64,000 nt of DNA from Marinagarivorans sp. GTDB lineage: Bacteria > Pseudomonadota > Gammaproteobacteria > Pseudomonadales > Cellvibrionaceae. Shown piece after piece: positions 27,036 to 36,536 of this stretch. The DNA lies in contig JANQJB010000044.1 in assembly GCA_028281865.1 (NCBI GenBank), positions 90,917 through 154,916 of the forward strand. Direction: 5' to 3'. The translations under genes were made by a program, and so were the position numbers. Numbering within the stretch: position 1 is the first letter of the stretch; every line of letters begins with the position of its first letter. The notes below the pieces were generated by a model, which saw only the letters and a program-made list of their open reading frames with translations, was not told the origin of the DNA and searched no databases.

Positions 27036-27156
27036 TTGTGTTACCTCCTCATCGAGTCTTCGTCTTTAAGTATAAGTTGAGGTTGGCACTCAATGGCGCA
27101 GAGTTTTAATCGCTTTATGTGAAGCGGCTAGCAAAGCACAGTAAAAGGGGGCTAGC

Positions 27157-28704
27157 TTAAGTTCGCTCAACTAAATCGCGACCGTTCATGTCTTCCGGCT
27201 GCTCGATATTCATAAGCGCGAGCATCGTCGGCGCAATATCGGCAAGGCTGCCGTCGCTTTTAAGTGTGAGCTTTTCGTTGCCGACATAAACTAGCGGTAC
27301 TGGAAACGTTGTATGCTGCGTGTGCAGTTGGCCTGTACCTTCGTCGAACATGAGCTCGACATTGCCGTGATCTGCGGTGACAAGCGCGTGCCCGTCAACA
27401 GACTCAAGCGCCGCAAAGACCTTAGCCAAGCATTCATCGACCGCTTCGACGGCCTTTATCGATGCTTCGTATGAGCCTGTGTGCCCAACTTGGTCGCAAT
27501 TGGCGTAGTTGCAAATGATCGCGTCATAAGTGCCGCTTTTTATCGCATCGATCAGTTTGTCTGTGACTTCGTAAGCGCTCATTTCTGGCTTGAGGTCGTA
27601 GGTCGCAACTTTTGGAGACGGGATCAATTCGCGCTGCTCTCCATCGAATGTTGCTTCTTGTCCGCCACTGAAAAAGAAAGTTACGTGGGCGTATTTTTCG
27701 GTCTCGGCAATGCGTAGTTGTTTCTTGCCTTGCTTCTCTAATACTTCGCCCAGGGTGTTGTTCAGTAACTCGGGCGGGAAGGCGCAACTTGTGTCGATAT
27801 CGGCGGCATATTCCGTGGTCATAACAAAGTCGGCGAGCGCGGGAACGCGCTTTCGTTCGAATCCATCAAAATCCGCTTGCACAAAACAGTTGGTGATTTG
27901 CCTCGCTCGGTCGGGGCGAAAGTTCATAAACAGGATGCTGTCGCCATCATTGATGGTGATAGGTTCTTGCTCAACGCCACAGATGCTAGTAGCTGCAACA
28001 AATTCGTCGTTTTCGTCGCGCTCGTAGGCGGCTTTAAGTGCGTCGAGAGCGGTTGGGCTTCTGAATTCCGCCACCCCATCAACCATTAAATCGAAGGCTT
28101 TTTTAACTCGGTCCCAGCGCTTATCGCGGTCTAAGGCATAAAAGCGCCCAATGACTGAAGCGAAGCGGAATTGGGGATTGTCGGCGAACGTAGACTCGAT
28201 TTTTTGTATTGAACTCTCGGCGCTGCGTGGCGGAGTGTCGCGCCCATCGAGAAACGCATGCAAATACACCTTGCTCGCTCCGCGGCCTAAGGCTAGCTTT
28301 ATTGCTGCGACAATATGGTCTTGATGGCTGTGAACTCCCCCGGAAGAGAGGCAACCCAAAATGTGCACCGCTTTGTTTGCTCCTGCGGCTTTGTCCACTG
28401 CTGCACAATAGGCTGGATTAGAAAAAAAATCGCCATCGGCAATTGCCTTGTTGATGCGTGTATAGTTTTGGTAGACAACCCTGCCGGCACCGAGTGTCAT
28501 ATGGCCGACTTCAGAGTTGCCCATTTGCCCGTCGGGAAGCCCGACATGCATTCCGGAGGTGTGAATGAGAGTGTGCGGTGCATTTTTCCATATGTCATTC
28601 CAGGTTGGCGCATCGGCGTTTGCGATGGCGTTGTGGGTGGATTCTGGAGAATAGCCAAAGCCATCAAGGATCAATAAAACAAGGGGTTTTTTTACAGCGG
28701 TCAT
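27157..28704 (-). CDS. gpmI: 2,3-bisphosphoglycerate-independent phosphoglycerate mutase
   Basis: 515 residues, full length. LLILDGFG at the N-terminus, the phosphorylated Ser in [17 protein letters not shown] (about residue 62), and later metal ligands in [13 protein letters not shown] and [10 protein letters not shown] manganese-dependent alkaline-phosphatase-superfamily enzyme of glycolysis. First gene of the leftward envC-ctpA run. Confidence 0.97.
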   Translation of the reverse strand: MTAVKKPLVLLILDGFGYSPESTHNAIANADAPTWNDIWKNAPHTLIHTSGMHVGLPDGQMGNSEVGHMTLGAGRVVYQNYTRINKAIADGDFFSNPAYCAAVDKAAGANKAVHILGCLSSGGVHSHQDHIVAAIKLALGRGASKVYLHAFLDGRDTPPRSAESSIQKIESTFADNPQFRFASVIGRFYALDRDKRWDRVKKAFDLMVDGVAEFRSPTALDALKAAYERDENDEFVAATSICGVEQEPITINDGDSILFMNFRPDRARQITNCFVQADFDGFERKRVPALADFVMTTEYAADIDTSCAFPPELLNNTLGEVLEKQGKKQLRIAETEKYAHVTFFFSGGQEATFDGEQRELIPSPKVATYDLKPEMSAYEVTDKLIDAIKSGTYDAIICNYANCDQVGHTGSYEASIKAVEAVDECLAKVFAALESVDGHALVTADHGNVELMFDEGTGQLHTQHTTFPVPLVYVGNEKLTLKSDGSLADIAPTMLALMNIEQPEDMNGRDLVERT

Positions 28705-29194
28705 TGCACACCTGGAAAATCTTGTGAAGGTAAAGAACTAAAAAACTTGGTCGCGGCGAGCTTATTGTCAGCCGTTAGCAGCCATTTTAACTGAGATTGG
28801 TTTGTAACGTCACATTTACGCAAGAACTCGCGTTCCTTAGCGGTGCAGAGCGGGTAACAATCTAGTAAGCATATCATGTATACTTGCCAGCCTTTTTTCG
28901 TGTCGCGCAAGTGAAGATTGTGCGTGACAACTATTTATAGATAGCCTGATAGATAGCCCGGCAATCAAGTGATCGTCCTATCGCTTTGATTGGCCACCAC
29001 CGAAATACTCGCGAAAATGTGCGAATTTTCTGATATTTCAGTGGCTTGCATTGCCGTTTTGCCAATGGCAGCGCATTCGTGCAGCGCGTATCAACCCGGC
29101 GGTATTATTCCGGATTGATACATCCACACGGCGTAAATAGGCCTGCTTCCGTGTAACTATGGGGCCAAAGCATCTTAACTTGGGGTAGCGATTT
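28705..29194. other. intergenic region between divergent gpmI and rhodanese genes, 490 bp
   Basis: Must hold promoters for both directions. Short open frames on the minus strand here show no ribosome site or recognisable domain and were left out. No repeat or operator stood out. Confidence 0.45.
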
Positions 29195-29608
29195 GTGAGT
29201 TGGATTGATTTTGTAAACGAAGAATGGATGTTGATTTCTTTGTTTATGGTTCTGGCCATTGCTTTTTTTGTGCTTGAAAGCCGCAAGGGTGGCAAGTCTG
29301 TCTCCCATCATGAAGTCACACGCATGATCAATACCGATGAAGGCCTGCTTGTCGACGTGCGAGATGCGGGGGAGTTTAGCGGTGGTCATATTAGCGGCGC
29401 GATGAATATTCCGCATGGCTCCATGACAACGCGCTATGTCGAGTTAGAAAAATATCGCGACAAGAAACAGATTATCGTTGTTGACAAGATGGGTCAGCAC
29501 GCTGGACCCAGCGGAAAAATACTGCGTGATCACGGTTTCAACGTGGTGCGTTTGCAAGGTGGCATGAGCGAGTGGTTGAACCAGAACCTCCCAGTCGTAA
29601 AAGCTTAA
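29195..29608 (+). CDS. membrane-anchored rhodanese-like protein (YibN type)
   Basis: 137 residues starting at GTG 29195. One N-terminal membrane helix (about 11-28), then a rhodanese domain with LVDVRDAGEFSGGHISGAMNIPHG (about 51-74) and LQGGMSEW near the end. The position of the active-site Cys reads VVDKMGQHAG instead of the usual C-x5-R loop, so the catalytic Cys is missing, as in other YibN-type proteins. Usually found in the order yibN-grxC-secB; here secB follows directly without grxC. Confidence 0.88.
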   Translation: MSWIDFVNEEWMLISLFMVLAIAFFVLESRKGGKSVSHHEVTRMINTDEGLLVDVRDAGEFSGGHISGAMNIPHGSMTTRYVELEKYRDKKQIIVVDKMGQHAGPSGKILRDHGFNVVRLQGGMSEWLNQNLPVVKA

Positions 29609-29669
29609 GATCATCAGGCTAAAATTTAGTGTTTAATTTTTGAATAACTTAATTATTTAGGTGAATACA

Positions 29670-30170
29670 GTGTCAGAAGAGAATAAAGCTGCAAATGGAG
29701 CAGCGGGTGCGAAAGAATCTCAAGGTCCTCAGTTTGCAATTCAACGTGTTTATTTGAAGGATCTGTCGTTTGAATCACCGCAAGGTGCGATGATTTTTAC
29801 CAAGCAAGGTCAACCAAAAGTTAATCAAGATATGAATACTGCTGTCAACAAACTTGATGAAGGCGTATTCGAAGTCGTTTTAAAAATTACAGTTGAAGTA
29901 AAAGTAGAGGACTCCACAGCTTTTCTCGTTGAAGTGCAACAAGCCGGTATCTTTGTTGTCACGGGTTTAGATTCGCAACAGCTAAGGCAGGTTTTAAATA
30001 CGACGTGTCCTCAAATGTTATTTCCCTATGCGCGTGAAGTGGTAGATAACGCTGCTGTGAAGGGTGGTTTCCCGCCGGTTGCGATGCCGCCCATTAATTT
30101 TGACGTGCTATTTGCGCAGGCACTCAAGCAAGCTAAAGAGCAACAACAAAACCAAGAAGCTAGCGCCTAA
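29670..30170 (+). CDS. secB: protein-export chaperone SecB
   Basis: 166 residues from a GTG at 29670, chosen because AGGTGA lies 5 bp upstream; a GTG three codons earlier is also open. The body FAIQRVYLKDLSFESP and CPQMLFPYAREVV are the SecB signatures, and the C-terminus ends in a Gln-rich tail. SecB tetramers keep preproteins unfolded for SecA. 61 bp after the rhodanese gene. Confidence 0.95.
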   Translation: MSEENKAANGAAGAKESQGPQFAIQRVYLKDLSFESPQGAMIFTKQGQPKVNQDMNTAVNKLDEGVFEVVLKITVEVKVEDSTAFLVEVQQAGIFVVTGLDSQQLRQVLNTTCPQMLFPYAREVVDNAAVKGGFPPVAMPPINFDVLFAQALKQAKEQQQNQEASA

Positions 30171-30279
30171 CCTGCATTAAATATGGGCCCTTATAGCAAC
30201 GATATGCTTCGGGGTCCTGCCAAGTCCTCTCCTTCGCAAAACCTAAACTCGCGATTCAACACAGAATATCAATGCTTGG

Positions 30280-30990
30280 ATGATAATCATGGTGAGCGAA
30301 TGTATTAGCGTTTTCGATATTCCAATCGAAATACAGCGCAAAAAAATGAAGAATATTCGTTTTCGAGTTTTGCCTCCAGATGGTCGAGTTCGCGTGTCTG
30401 CTCCAAAAAACATAGCTAAACGTGAGCTGCATGAACTTATTTTGGAAAGAATGGATTGGATAAAGAAACAGAGGGACTACTTCCAGTCGTTGCCTGAAAT
30501 AGAAGTCCCACAATTTAAAACTGGAGATTCTCTTCTCTATTTGGGAGAAGCGTATACACTCGTTGTACACCAAACGGAGTCTAGATCGCGTGCACAAATA
30601 GATCATGCAAACAAAAATATCGTTTTGTGGACTTCTGTAAGTTCGAATAGTGTCGAGCGCGAGTTAGTTGTCGAAAAAGCTTATAAGCAGCAGATGCAAG
30701 AACTTGTACCGAAACTATTGGACAAATGGCAAGTGGTTGTTGGGCAAGAAGTGGCGAGCTGGACAATTCGTAAAATGAAATCCCGTTGGGGTAGTTGCAA
30801 TATTCAAAAACGAAAGATTTGTCTGAACTTAGAATTAATGAAGCACCGTCAAGGGTGTATGGAGTATGTTCTTGTGCATGAGCTTGTCCACCTTTACGAG
30901 CGTTATCACAATAAGGTGTTTTACAGTTATATGGACAAGTTCTTACCGAATTGGCGTGAATTTAAAAACGAATTGAATAAGCCGCTGTGA
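30280..30990 (+). CDS. YgjP-like metallopeptidase (M48/DUF45 family)
   Basis: 236 residues. The zinc site is VLVHELVHLYERYHNKVF near residue 196, with HELVH followed by a downstream His and Asn, as in the YgjP/WLM group. The preceding WGSCNIQKRKICLNLELM is the other family hallmark. Cytoplasmic; no signal peptide. Such proteins are often found near restriction or DNA-repair genes, but not here. An ATG three codons downstream is an alternative start. Confidence 0.88.
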   Translation: MIIMVSECISVFDIPIEIQRKKMKNIRFRVLPPDGRVRVSAPKNIAKRELHELILERMDWIKKQRDYFQSLPEIEVPQFKTGDSLLYLGEAYTLVVHQTESRSRAQIDHANKNIVLWTSVSSNSVERELVVEKAYKQQMQELVPKLLDKWQVVVGQEVASWTIRKMKSRWGSCNIQKRKICLNLELMKHRQGCMEYVLVHELVHLYERYHNKVFYSYMDKFLPNWREFKNELNKPL

Positions 30991-31022
30991 ATAAATTTTT
31001 TAAATAATATTAATTGCGGCTT

Positions 31023-34000
31023 TTATTTTATTTCATTTTCTAAATTGGCGATGTAAGCGGACGGTGAAACACCAAACTGTTCTTTAAAGCAGCGGCTAAA
31101 ATAACTCATATCGCTAAATCCGACTTCAGCGATAACGTCCGTTATCGTGACTTTACCTGTTTTAAGTAGCAAAGATGCCTTATTGAGTCGTTGAGTTCGG
31201 ATAAGTTGAGTGGGTGACTTACCGGTGACAGCTTTGATTTTCCGGTAAAGTGTGGAGCGAGAATAGCCCAGCTTTGTAGCCATTTCACTTGTATCGAGTG
31301 TCGTGTCGGCAATATTTTCTTCGAGAAAATTATTCATGCGTTCAAGGAAGCGCTTATCTATTGGATTTTCGATAGCGATATGAAAGGCGATATCCTGCTC
31401 GTCTATTTGCGAAACATACCGCTCGCGTAAAACTCTCGCGTGCTCGAGTTGGTTGTGAATGCGTAATTTCAACAGCTCAATGTCCACCGGCTTTGACAAA
31501 TAATCATCTGCACCCGTTTTCAATCCTTCAAGCTCGTGCTCACGCGATCGGCGAGCGGTTAATAAAATAATCGGTATATGGCTGGTAATTTCGTAAGCTT
31601 TTAGCAAACGGCAACATTCATAGCCGTCCATTTCAGGCATCATGACATCCGAGACGATAATATCCGGTACCTCTTGACGAGCCATTTCAAAACCTACCTT
31701 TCCATTTTCGGCTTCGATAATACGATACTGATCCTTTAGTTCAATCTTGATAAAGTCACGAATATCGTGATTATCTTCAATTAGCAGCAACAGATCGCGC
31801 GAGTCAGATTCTCCGTCAACTGATATTAGGTGAGGCTTTTCGATAATATTATTTTCGTTGCTTTCCTTGTTGGAGGAGGAAAAAGAGTTTTCTAGTACAA
31901 GTTGCAGGCTGATACAAGTTCCAGTTTTGGTTTTTATATCACAGGGACTGGTAACACTAATTTTCCCTTGGTGCAGTTCGACCAGCTTTTTGACATAGGA
32001 CAATCCGATACCGTGTCCTTTCGAAACAGTATTGTCTACGCGGTAATAACTTGAAAAAATCTTGGATTGTTTTTCCTTAGGTATGCCAATGCCAGTATCT
32101 TCTATTTCAATATTCAGTATGCTATCGCTTTCGGATTTTAATTCAAGCGCCGCACGTACAGTAATCGAGCCGCCATTGGGAGTATATTTAATCGAGTTTA
32201 ATAATAAGTTATCCAATATTTTTTGCAGTTTATCGCGATCAAAAAGATAAGTTTTCTCACTGGCTTCTAAGTCTTGTCTAATTACGATAGATTTCTCACC
32301 GGCGAGCGGCAGGTAGTAGGCCAGTAGTTCTCGAATAAATACGACGGGGTTGTCGGCTGAAGGCTGCAATTTGTCATGGCCTTGTTCAATTTTTCGAATA
32401 TCTAAAACTTGATCAACCAGTTGCATTAAACGTTGGCTACTGCGGTAAGCAATTTGCGCAAGTTTGGCGTGCTCTGGGTTTGCAAGTTCTTTGCGCAGTT
32501 TTTCTAGCGGGCCCAAAATTATCGTCAGCGGTGTGCGAAATTCATGTGTGATATTTGTATAGTGATCCATCTTGAGTTGATTGATATGAATAAGGTGTTT
32601 TTCGCGCTGTTTAATAATAAAAAGCACCAGCAGGATAATTGCAATGACAAAACCTGATATTAACGAAATAAACCATAATTGCTTCCATATTGGAGGTAGT
32701 ACAGTGAAACTCACTGACGCATGTTGGGTGGAAACATTGCCCGAGACGTCCTTTGCTCTGACTTCAAAAGTGTGGGTGCCGTCCGGAAGGTTCCAATAAT
32801 TGGAGTTGCGGCGAAAGTCATATGGCGACCATTCACCGTTATTGATACGGAATGAAAATTTGAAGCGTGTGCGTAGCGTAAGTGCCCATTTATCATATGC
32901 ATCCCAACGAATAAATTGACGCCCTCCAGATATCACTTCTTGCTGGTATTCGAGGATCTCAATTATCGGTGGGTCCTGGTCGCGGGTATAACGTATACTG
33001 CGAACTTTCTCGTTGTCAATATTGGTTCTGCTGGACGCTTCGGCCCGTGAAAACCAGTCTTGACTTGCATAATTTAGCCAAAGGTTTTCGTCGCTATCCA
33101 ATTTTAGGGAACCGCTATCGCGCATCAGCGCGAGTTGCTCGGGCAGATATTTTCTGTTCCATGTTTCTCCATCAAAAAAAGTAATGCCATTTAAAGTGGT
33201 CAAGTAGAGTTGATTATTGGTGTGGGGTAATAGGAAGCTAACTAAATTATTTCCGAGTGTCTCGTCGGGGATAACTTTTTCCCAACCGTCTTTACTGTGT
33301 TTGTAAACAGCGCGTCCAAAAGAGACAACCCAGGTTGTATCCTTGCCGTCAGAAGCCAAAATGGGTAATTCTTCCAGCGTGAATTCTTTTGGTTGTTGCA
33401 GCGTTATCGTACTATTTTTTGTATCAAATATATGAATTTGGTTGGAACTGAGCCACAAGCGATTGTCTTGAATTTCCGCAATGTCGCGCACCACGCGAGG
33501 AGCACGTGGAGGTGTAAAATGGTCTAAAATTATTGTTCCTTCTTCGCGAAGTTGAAATCGGATAAACCCTCCTAGGTAATTGTGTTTTCCGCGCAATACA
33601 CTCTGGCTACCAAGATAGATGTAGCCATCCGAGGCCTCTTTTAGTGTACGATAAGCGGGCGTAGGAGTGAAATTATCAATGATATGTAGATGCCATTTAT
33701 CGTCGCGTAAAATTGATAAAGCTGCTTGTTTTTTGTGGCTGCCAGCAACCACAATATCGCGATTTTTAGTTTCAATTAACGCCAGTGGCGTATCCATAAT
33801 ATTTTCATTTTCGGAATGAATAAACCAAGCATCTTTTTCCGGTAAGTAGGAGACAAGTTTCCCTTTGTTTTCTATAAACCAATGCGCGCCGTTCTGTGCT
33901 TCGGTTTGAAACAGTAGCTCGGAGTATTCCTTGAACATATTGTAAGAACGGTCAATGTTATAAATAAAGCCGTTGATACTGGCTATCCAGAGCCGTTTAT

Positions 34001-34991
34001 TTTGAGTTTCGGTTAGCTGAAGATCGTTCAATATCGGTTGATCAGATGAGATAGGAATGACTGTCCATTTACCGTTGGTAAACTCGTGAATATCTTTATT
34101 GGTCGCGAAAAATAATTTTCCATCGTAGGTTTCTACAGCTGAAGTAAAACTGTAATCGAGTTGGTATTGATTCCAGGTTTGCTTATCGATTTGGTAATGA
34201 AATATTCCACCATCCGCTTGCGCGTTAGTTAACCAGAGATGGTTGTTAGAGTCGACAAAGGGTCGATACTGTCTCGTAAATGCGCCTTCGCGAGCGTCCG
34301 GTATAAAAGCTGTGCATTGTGTTTGCACTTCGTTAATTCGCAAATTGGTAGGACAGCGAAATACCGATTGTTGATTGCGCAAAGTAATCCAGATATTGCT
34401 TTGTCGGTCAATTGCAATGCCGAGTATCGATTCGCCCGTTTTTATTTGAATTTCGGCATTGTGGTCGGTAATTTTAATTATACCCGCTTCAGAGATAGCC
34501 CAGATATTGCCATTTAAGTCTTCAGCAAAGCTCTTGTGGACGGCAGTTTTAAAACGCGCGTCGGTAATTTTTTGCCATTGGTTTTTCGAAAAAAGATAAA
34601 GAGCATCTTCAGATGCGACAAAAATTCTGTGGTTACTAGCATTGAAAATATGGTTGATGCTTTTATTTTCAGCCTCTGGTAAAAGTAATATTTGCTTATA
34701 CGTGTAGCCGTCGAAATCGTACAGGCCTTGCTCCGTTGCTAACCAAGTATTGCCGTTGGGCCCGTTGGCTAAGCTGCGAAAACCTTTTTTGCGCAACGGG
34801 AGCGCCCTGCGCCACATCCAAGATTGTGCGACAGGTTCTACTATTTTGGGTTGATATACGAGTTGTTGCGAAGTTGTCTGGGAATGAACGGGCGAGCTTA
34901 TAGTTAGTATAATGAACATAAAAATAACTATTAATCCTGTAATAGTTATTGCCGAGTTATTGGGCGGTGTATGGATGCGATTAATAGTCAA
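31023..34991 (-). CDS. hybrid two-component regulator: propeller sensor, kinase, receiver, AraC output
   Basis: 1322 residues in one chain: signal/membrane segment (about 12-38); periplasmic two-component-regulator propeller repeats (for example WLATEQGLYDFDG, IWAISEAGI) to about 650; a Y_Y_Y domain (about 690-775); second membrane helix (about 783-805); HisKA with phospho-acceptor THEFRTPL (about 817); HATPase with GIGLSYVKKL; receiver with SDVMMPEMDG (about 1112); AraC-type helix-turn-helix (about 1215-1315) with SRSTLYRKI and DMSYFSRCFKEQFG. This is the HTCS plan that senses polysaccharide fragments, best known in Bacteroidetes. No glycosidase or transporter lies next to it, so its target is unknown. 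Confidence 0.93.
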   Translation of the reverse strand: MTINRIHTPPNNSAITITGLIVIFMFIILTISSPVHSQTTSQQLVYQPKIVEPVAQSWMWRRALPLRKKGFRSLANGPNGNTWLATEQGLYDFDGYTYKQILLLPEAENKSINHIFNASNHRIFVASEDALYLFSKNQWQKITDARFKTAVHKSFAEDLNGNIWAISEAGIIKITDHNAEIQIKTGESILGIAIDRQSNIWITLRNQQSVFRCPTNLRINEVQTQCTAFIPDAREGAFTRQYRPFVDSNNHLWLTNAQADGGIFHYQIDKQTWNQYQLDYSFTSAVETYDGKLFFATNKDIHEFTNGKWTVIPISSDQPILNDLQLTETQNKRLWIASINGFIYNIDRSYNMFKEYSELLFQTEAQNGAHWFIENKGKLVSYLPEKDAWFIHSENENIMDTPLALIETKNRDIVVAGSHKKQAALSILRDDKWHLHIIDNFTPTPAYRTLKEASDGYIYLGSQSVLRGKHNYLGGFIRFQLREEGTIILDHFTPPRAPRVVRDIAEIQDNRLWLSSNQIHIFDTKNSTITLQQPKEFTLEELPILASDGKDTTWVVSFGRAVYKHSKDGWEKVIPDETLGNNLVSFLLPHTNNQLYLTTLNGITFFDGETWNRKYLPEQLALMRDSGSLKLDSDENLWLNYASQDWFSRAEASSRTNIDNEKVRSIRYTRDQDPPIIEILEYQQEVISGGRQFIRWDAYDKWALTLRTRFKFSFRINNGEWSPYDFRRNSNYWNLPDGTHTFEVRAKDVSGNVSTQHASVSFTVLPPIWKQLWFISLISGFVIAIILLVLFIIKQREKHLIHINQLKMDHYTNITHEFRTPLTIILGPLEKLRKELANPEHAKLAQIAYRSSQRLMQLVDQVLDIRKIEQGHDKLQPSADNPVVFIRELLAYYLPLAGEKSIVIRQDLEASEKTYLFDRDKLQKILDNLLLNSIKYTPNGGSITVRAALELKSESDSILNIEIEDTGIGIPKEKQSKIFSSYYRVDNTVSKGHGIGLSYVKKLVELHQGKISVTSPCDIKTKTGTCISLQLVLENSFSSSNKESNENNIIEKPHLISVDGESDSRDLLLLIEDNHDIRDFIKIELKDQYRIIEAENGKVGFEMARQEVPDIIVSDVMMPEMDGYECCRLLKAYEITSHIPIILLTARRSREHELEGLKTGADDYLSKPVDIELLKLRIHNQLEHARVLRERYVSQIDEQDIAFHIAIENPIDKRFLERMNNFLEENIADTTLDTSEMATKLGYSRSTLYRKIKAVTGKSPTQLIRTQRLNKASLLLKTGKVTITDVIAEVGFSDMSYFSRCFKEQFGVSPSAYIANLENEIK

Positions 34992-35399
34992 AATTTATTT
35001 AATGTAAGTTTTTTAATAAGATAATTAATGAGAAGGGCTGGCGCCCTGAATATCCGCTTTAAGTGCTCGGCTTGTTCATGCCAGCGTTTATGTTAATGCA
35101 TTTTTTTATAGAATTTGCCTGTGTTTAGCGTTAATCAGTGAACTGCTTCACGCTTATATGATGTTGTCAACCCTTTGCTTTGGAAAAAGTTTGCCTATGG
35201 TGCCCTCGAGACGTTTTCGGTTTGCTCCTTAGGTTCAAAAAACGCATGAATACATCCGTGTAGCTTCGTCAATTAGTCCCTGAATTGACGGTTTTTGAAC
35301 CTAAGGAGCAAACCGAAAACTCACTTTGTCAGTTTTTCGTTTTTGAATAAGCATCGTAATTTCCAGTGGATTGTTGTCTCTCACCCTGCTACAAGCAAA
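34992..35399. other. intergenic region, 408 bp
   Basis: Between the M23 peptidase gene and the hybrid regulator, both leftward. It contains structured repeat copy 2 and otherwise nothing I can recognise. The promoter of the hybrid regulator must lie near 35.0 kb. Confidence 0.5.
35213..35320. repeat. structured three-stem repeat, copy 2
   Basis: Outer arms 35213-35241 and 35292-35320 are perfectly complementary over 29 bp. Inside: ACGCATGAA, a 4-bp hairpin TACA-TCCG-TGTA (35250-35261), GCTT, then an 8-bp perfect stem CGTCAATT/AATTGACG (35267-35274 with 35283-35290). The inner plan matches copies 1 and 3; the outer arms do not share sequence with them. Confidence 0.88.
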
Positions 35400-36134
35400 T
35401 TAACGACAATAAGAAGGCTGTTTGATTAAATCGATGGACTTGAGTTTGAAATAGCTACTGATATTCGCTCCAAGCTTTCCCTGGCGGACCTCGTAGTGTA
35501 GGTGAATAGCTCGTGTCGTCGCTCCCGTTTTTCCCATAGTGCCGAGCTTCTGGCCTCGTGCCACACGGTCTCCTTTTTTTATGTTCTTTGTATAGGAAGC
35601 GAGGTGAGCGTAAGCGCTATAGACACTGTTTCCGTGATCGAGAATAATCCATTTGCCGAAATCCATCGGGCGATAATTCAGTGCAACTATTTTCCCTGGC
35701 GCAGCAGCATAAACAGCTGTTCCACTGCGGTGATGATAGTCGATTCCCTTATGGAAACTTCGTCCCCGCATACCAAAACCTGAGGAAAAACATGCATTGC
35801 CGACGGGCGCAATCAGCAAATTAACACCGTTTACACACGCCGTCGATATGGCTCTTTTGAAAATACCGTTTGTTGTGGCGGGACGATTTGATATTTTCAT
35901 TTTAGGGCACATGGGTACCGCTAAAGGTGGGGACGATTTACGGGGGATTTCTTTTACCGGAGTCGGAGTAGAACGCACGGGAGAGGAAGTGGCGCGAGTT
36001 TGAGTCTTTTTTACCGGTGGTGGAGAACTACAAGAAATTGCGCATAACGCTAAGGCTATGGGTAAAAAGGAAGCGAATGGGAGTGCAAAACTATGTCTAG
36101 GGTCTTTCAAAAAAAAATTTAATTGCTTGGGCAT
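35400..36134 (-). CDS. M23 family peptidoglycan endopeptidase, probable lipoprotein
   Basis: 244 residues. A hydrophobic segment ending in LCAISC (about residues 31-36) looks like a lipobox, then a Pro/Thr-rich linker, then an M23 domain with intact zinc ligands: HKGIDYHHRSGTAVYA and IHLHYEVRQG. Unlike the EnvC homologue in this window, this one should be active on peptide cross-links. Stands alone between the hybrid regulator and the M56/BlaI pair. Lipidation is inferred from the weak lipobox. Confidence 0.86.
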   Translation of the reverse strand: MPKQLNFFLKDPRHSFALPFASFLPIALALCAISCSSPPPVKKTQTRATSSPVRSTPTPVKEIPRKSSPPLAVPMCPKMKISNRPATTNGIFKRAISTACVNGVNLLIAPVGNACFSSGFGMRGRSFHKGIDYHHRSGTAVYAAAPGKIVALNYRPMDFGKWIILDHGNSVYSAYAHLASYTKNIKKGDRVARGQKLGTMGKTGATTRAIHLHYEVRQGKLGANISSYFKLKSIDLIKQPSYCR

Positions 36135-36469
36135 CAGTAACGTTTTTCAACAGACCGTCGGGAGAGTTGCGTGATCAAGACCGCCGAAACACGAGAGCTT
36201 ATGTTAACACTAGCACTCAAGCAATGCTAAGCTGGCGACAACATATACCCGCGAATTGTGAATTACTTGAATCAAGATACCCGCTTCTTTGTGGATTATC
36301 AAAAAATAGATAATTGCTATTCCTCCCGTGGGTTTGATTAAATCGAACAGAAACGTTTTTTTAATAGCCCAGCCAGCTATATCAATGGTTCAGGCTATCT
36401 CTCCTTGTTACAAATCTGGGTTAATTTAGCTTGATCACTGACGTGAAAGCACTGCTGCTGAAAAAATAT
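36135..36469. other. intergenic region, about 335 bp before the M56 promoter
   Basis: Between divergent M23 and M56 genes. The last part forms the BlaI-type promoter/operator described separately; the rest shows no gene or repeat. Confidence 0.5.
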
Positions 36470-36514
36470 TTGCAATTACGAAATTTTTCGTATATAAATA
36501 CGAAATGATTCGTA
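36470..36514 (+). promoter_or_regulatory. promoter with two BlaI/MecI-type operators
   Basis: TTGCAA (36470-36475), a 17-bp spacer and TATAAA (36493-36498) form a sigma-70 promoter. A perfect 16-bp palindrome TACGAAATTTTTCGTA (36477-36492) fills the spacer, and a second, TACGAAATGATTCGTA (36499-36514), starts right after the -10 box. The two centres are 22 bp apart, two helical turns. This is the layout used by BlaI/MecI repressors, and such a repressor is encoded at the end of the operon, so self-repression is very likely. Confidence 0.85.
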
Positions 36515-36536
36515 AATAAGGATCGGAGTAAGTTTT

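Noticed and set aside
28705..28910. 69-codon leftward frame upstream of gpmI
   Set aside because: It overlaps the gpmI start region, has no ribosome site and no recognisable domain.
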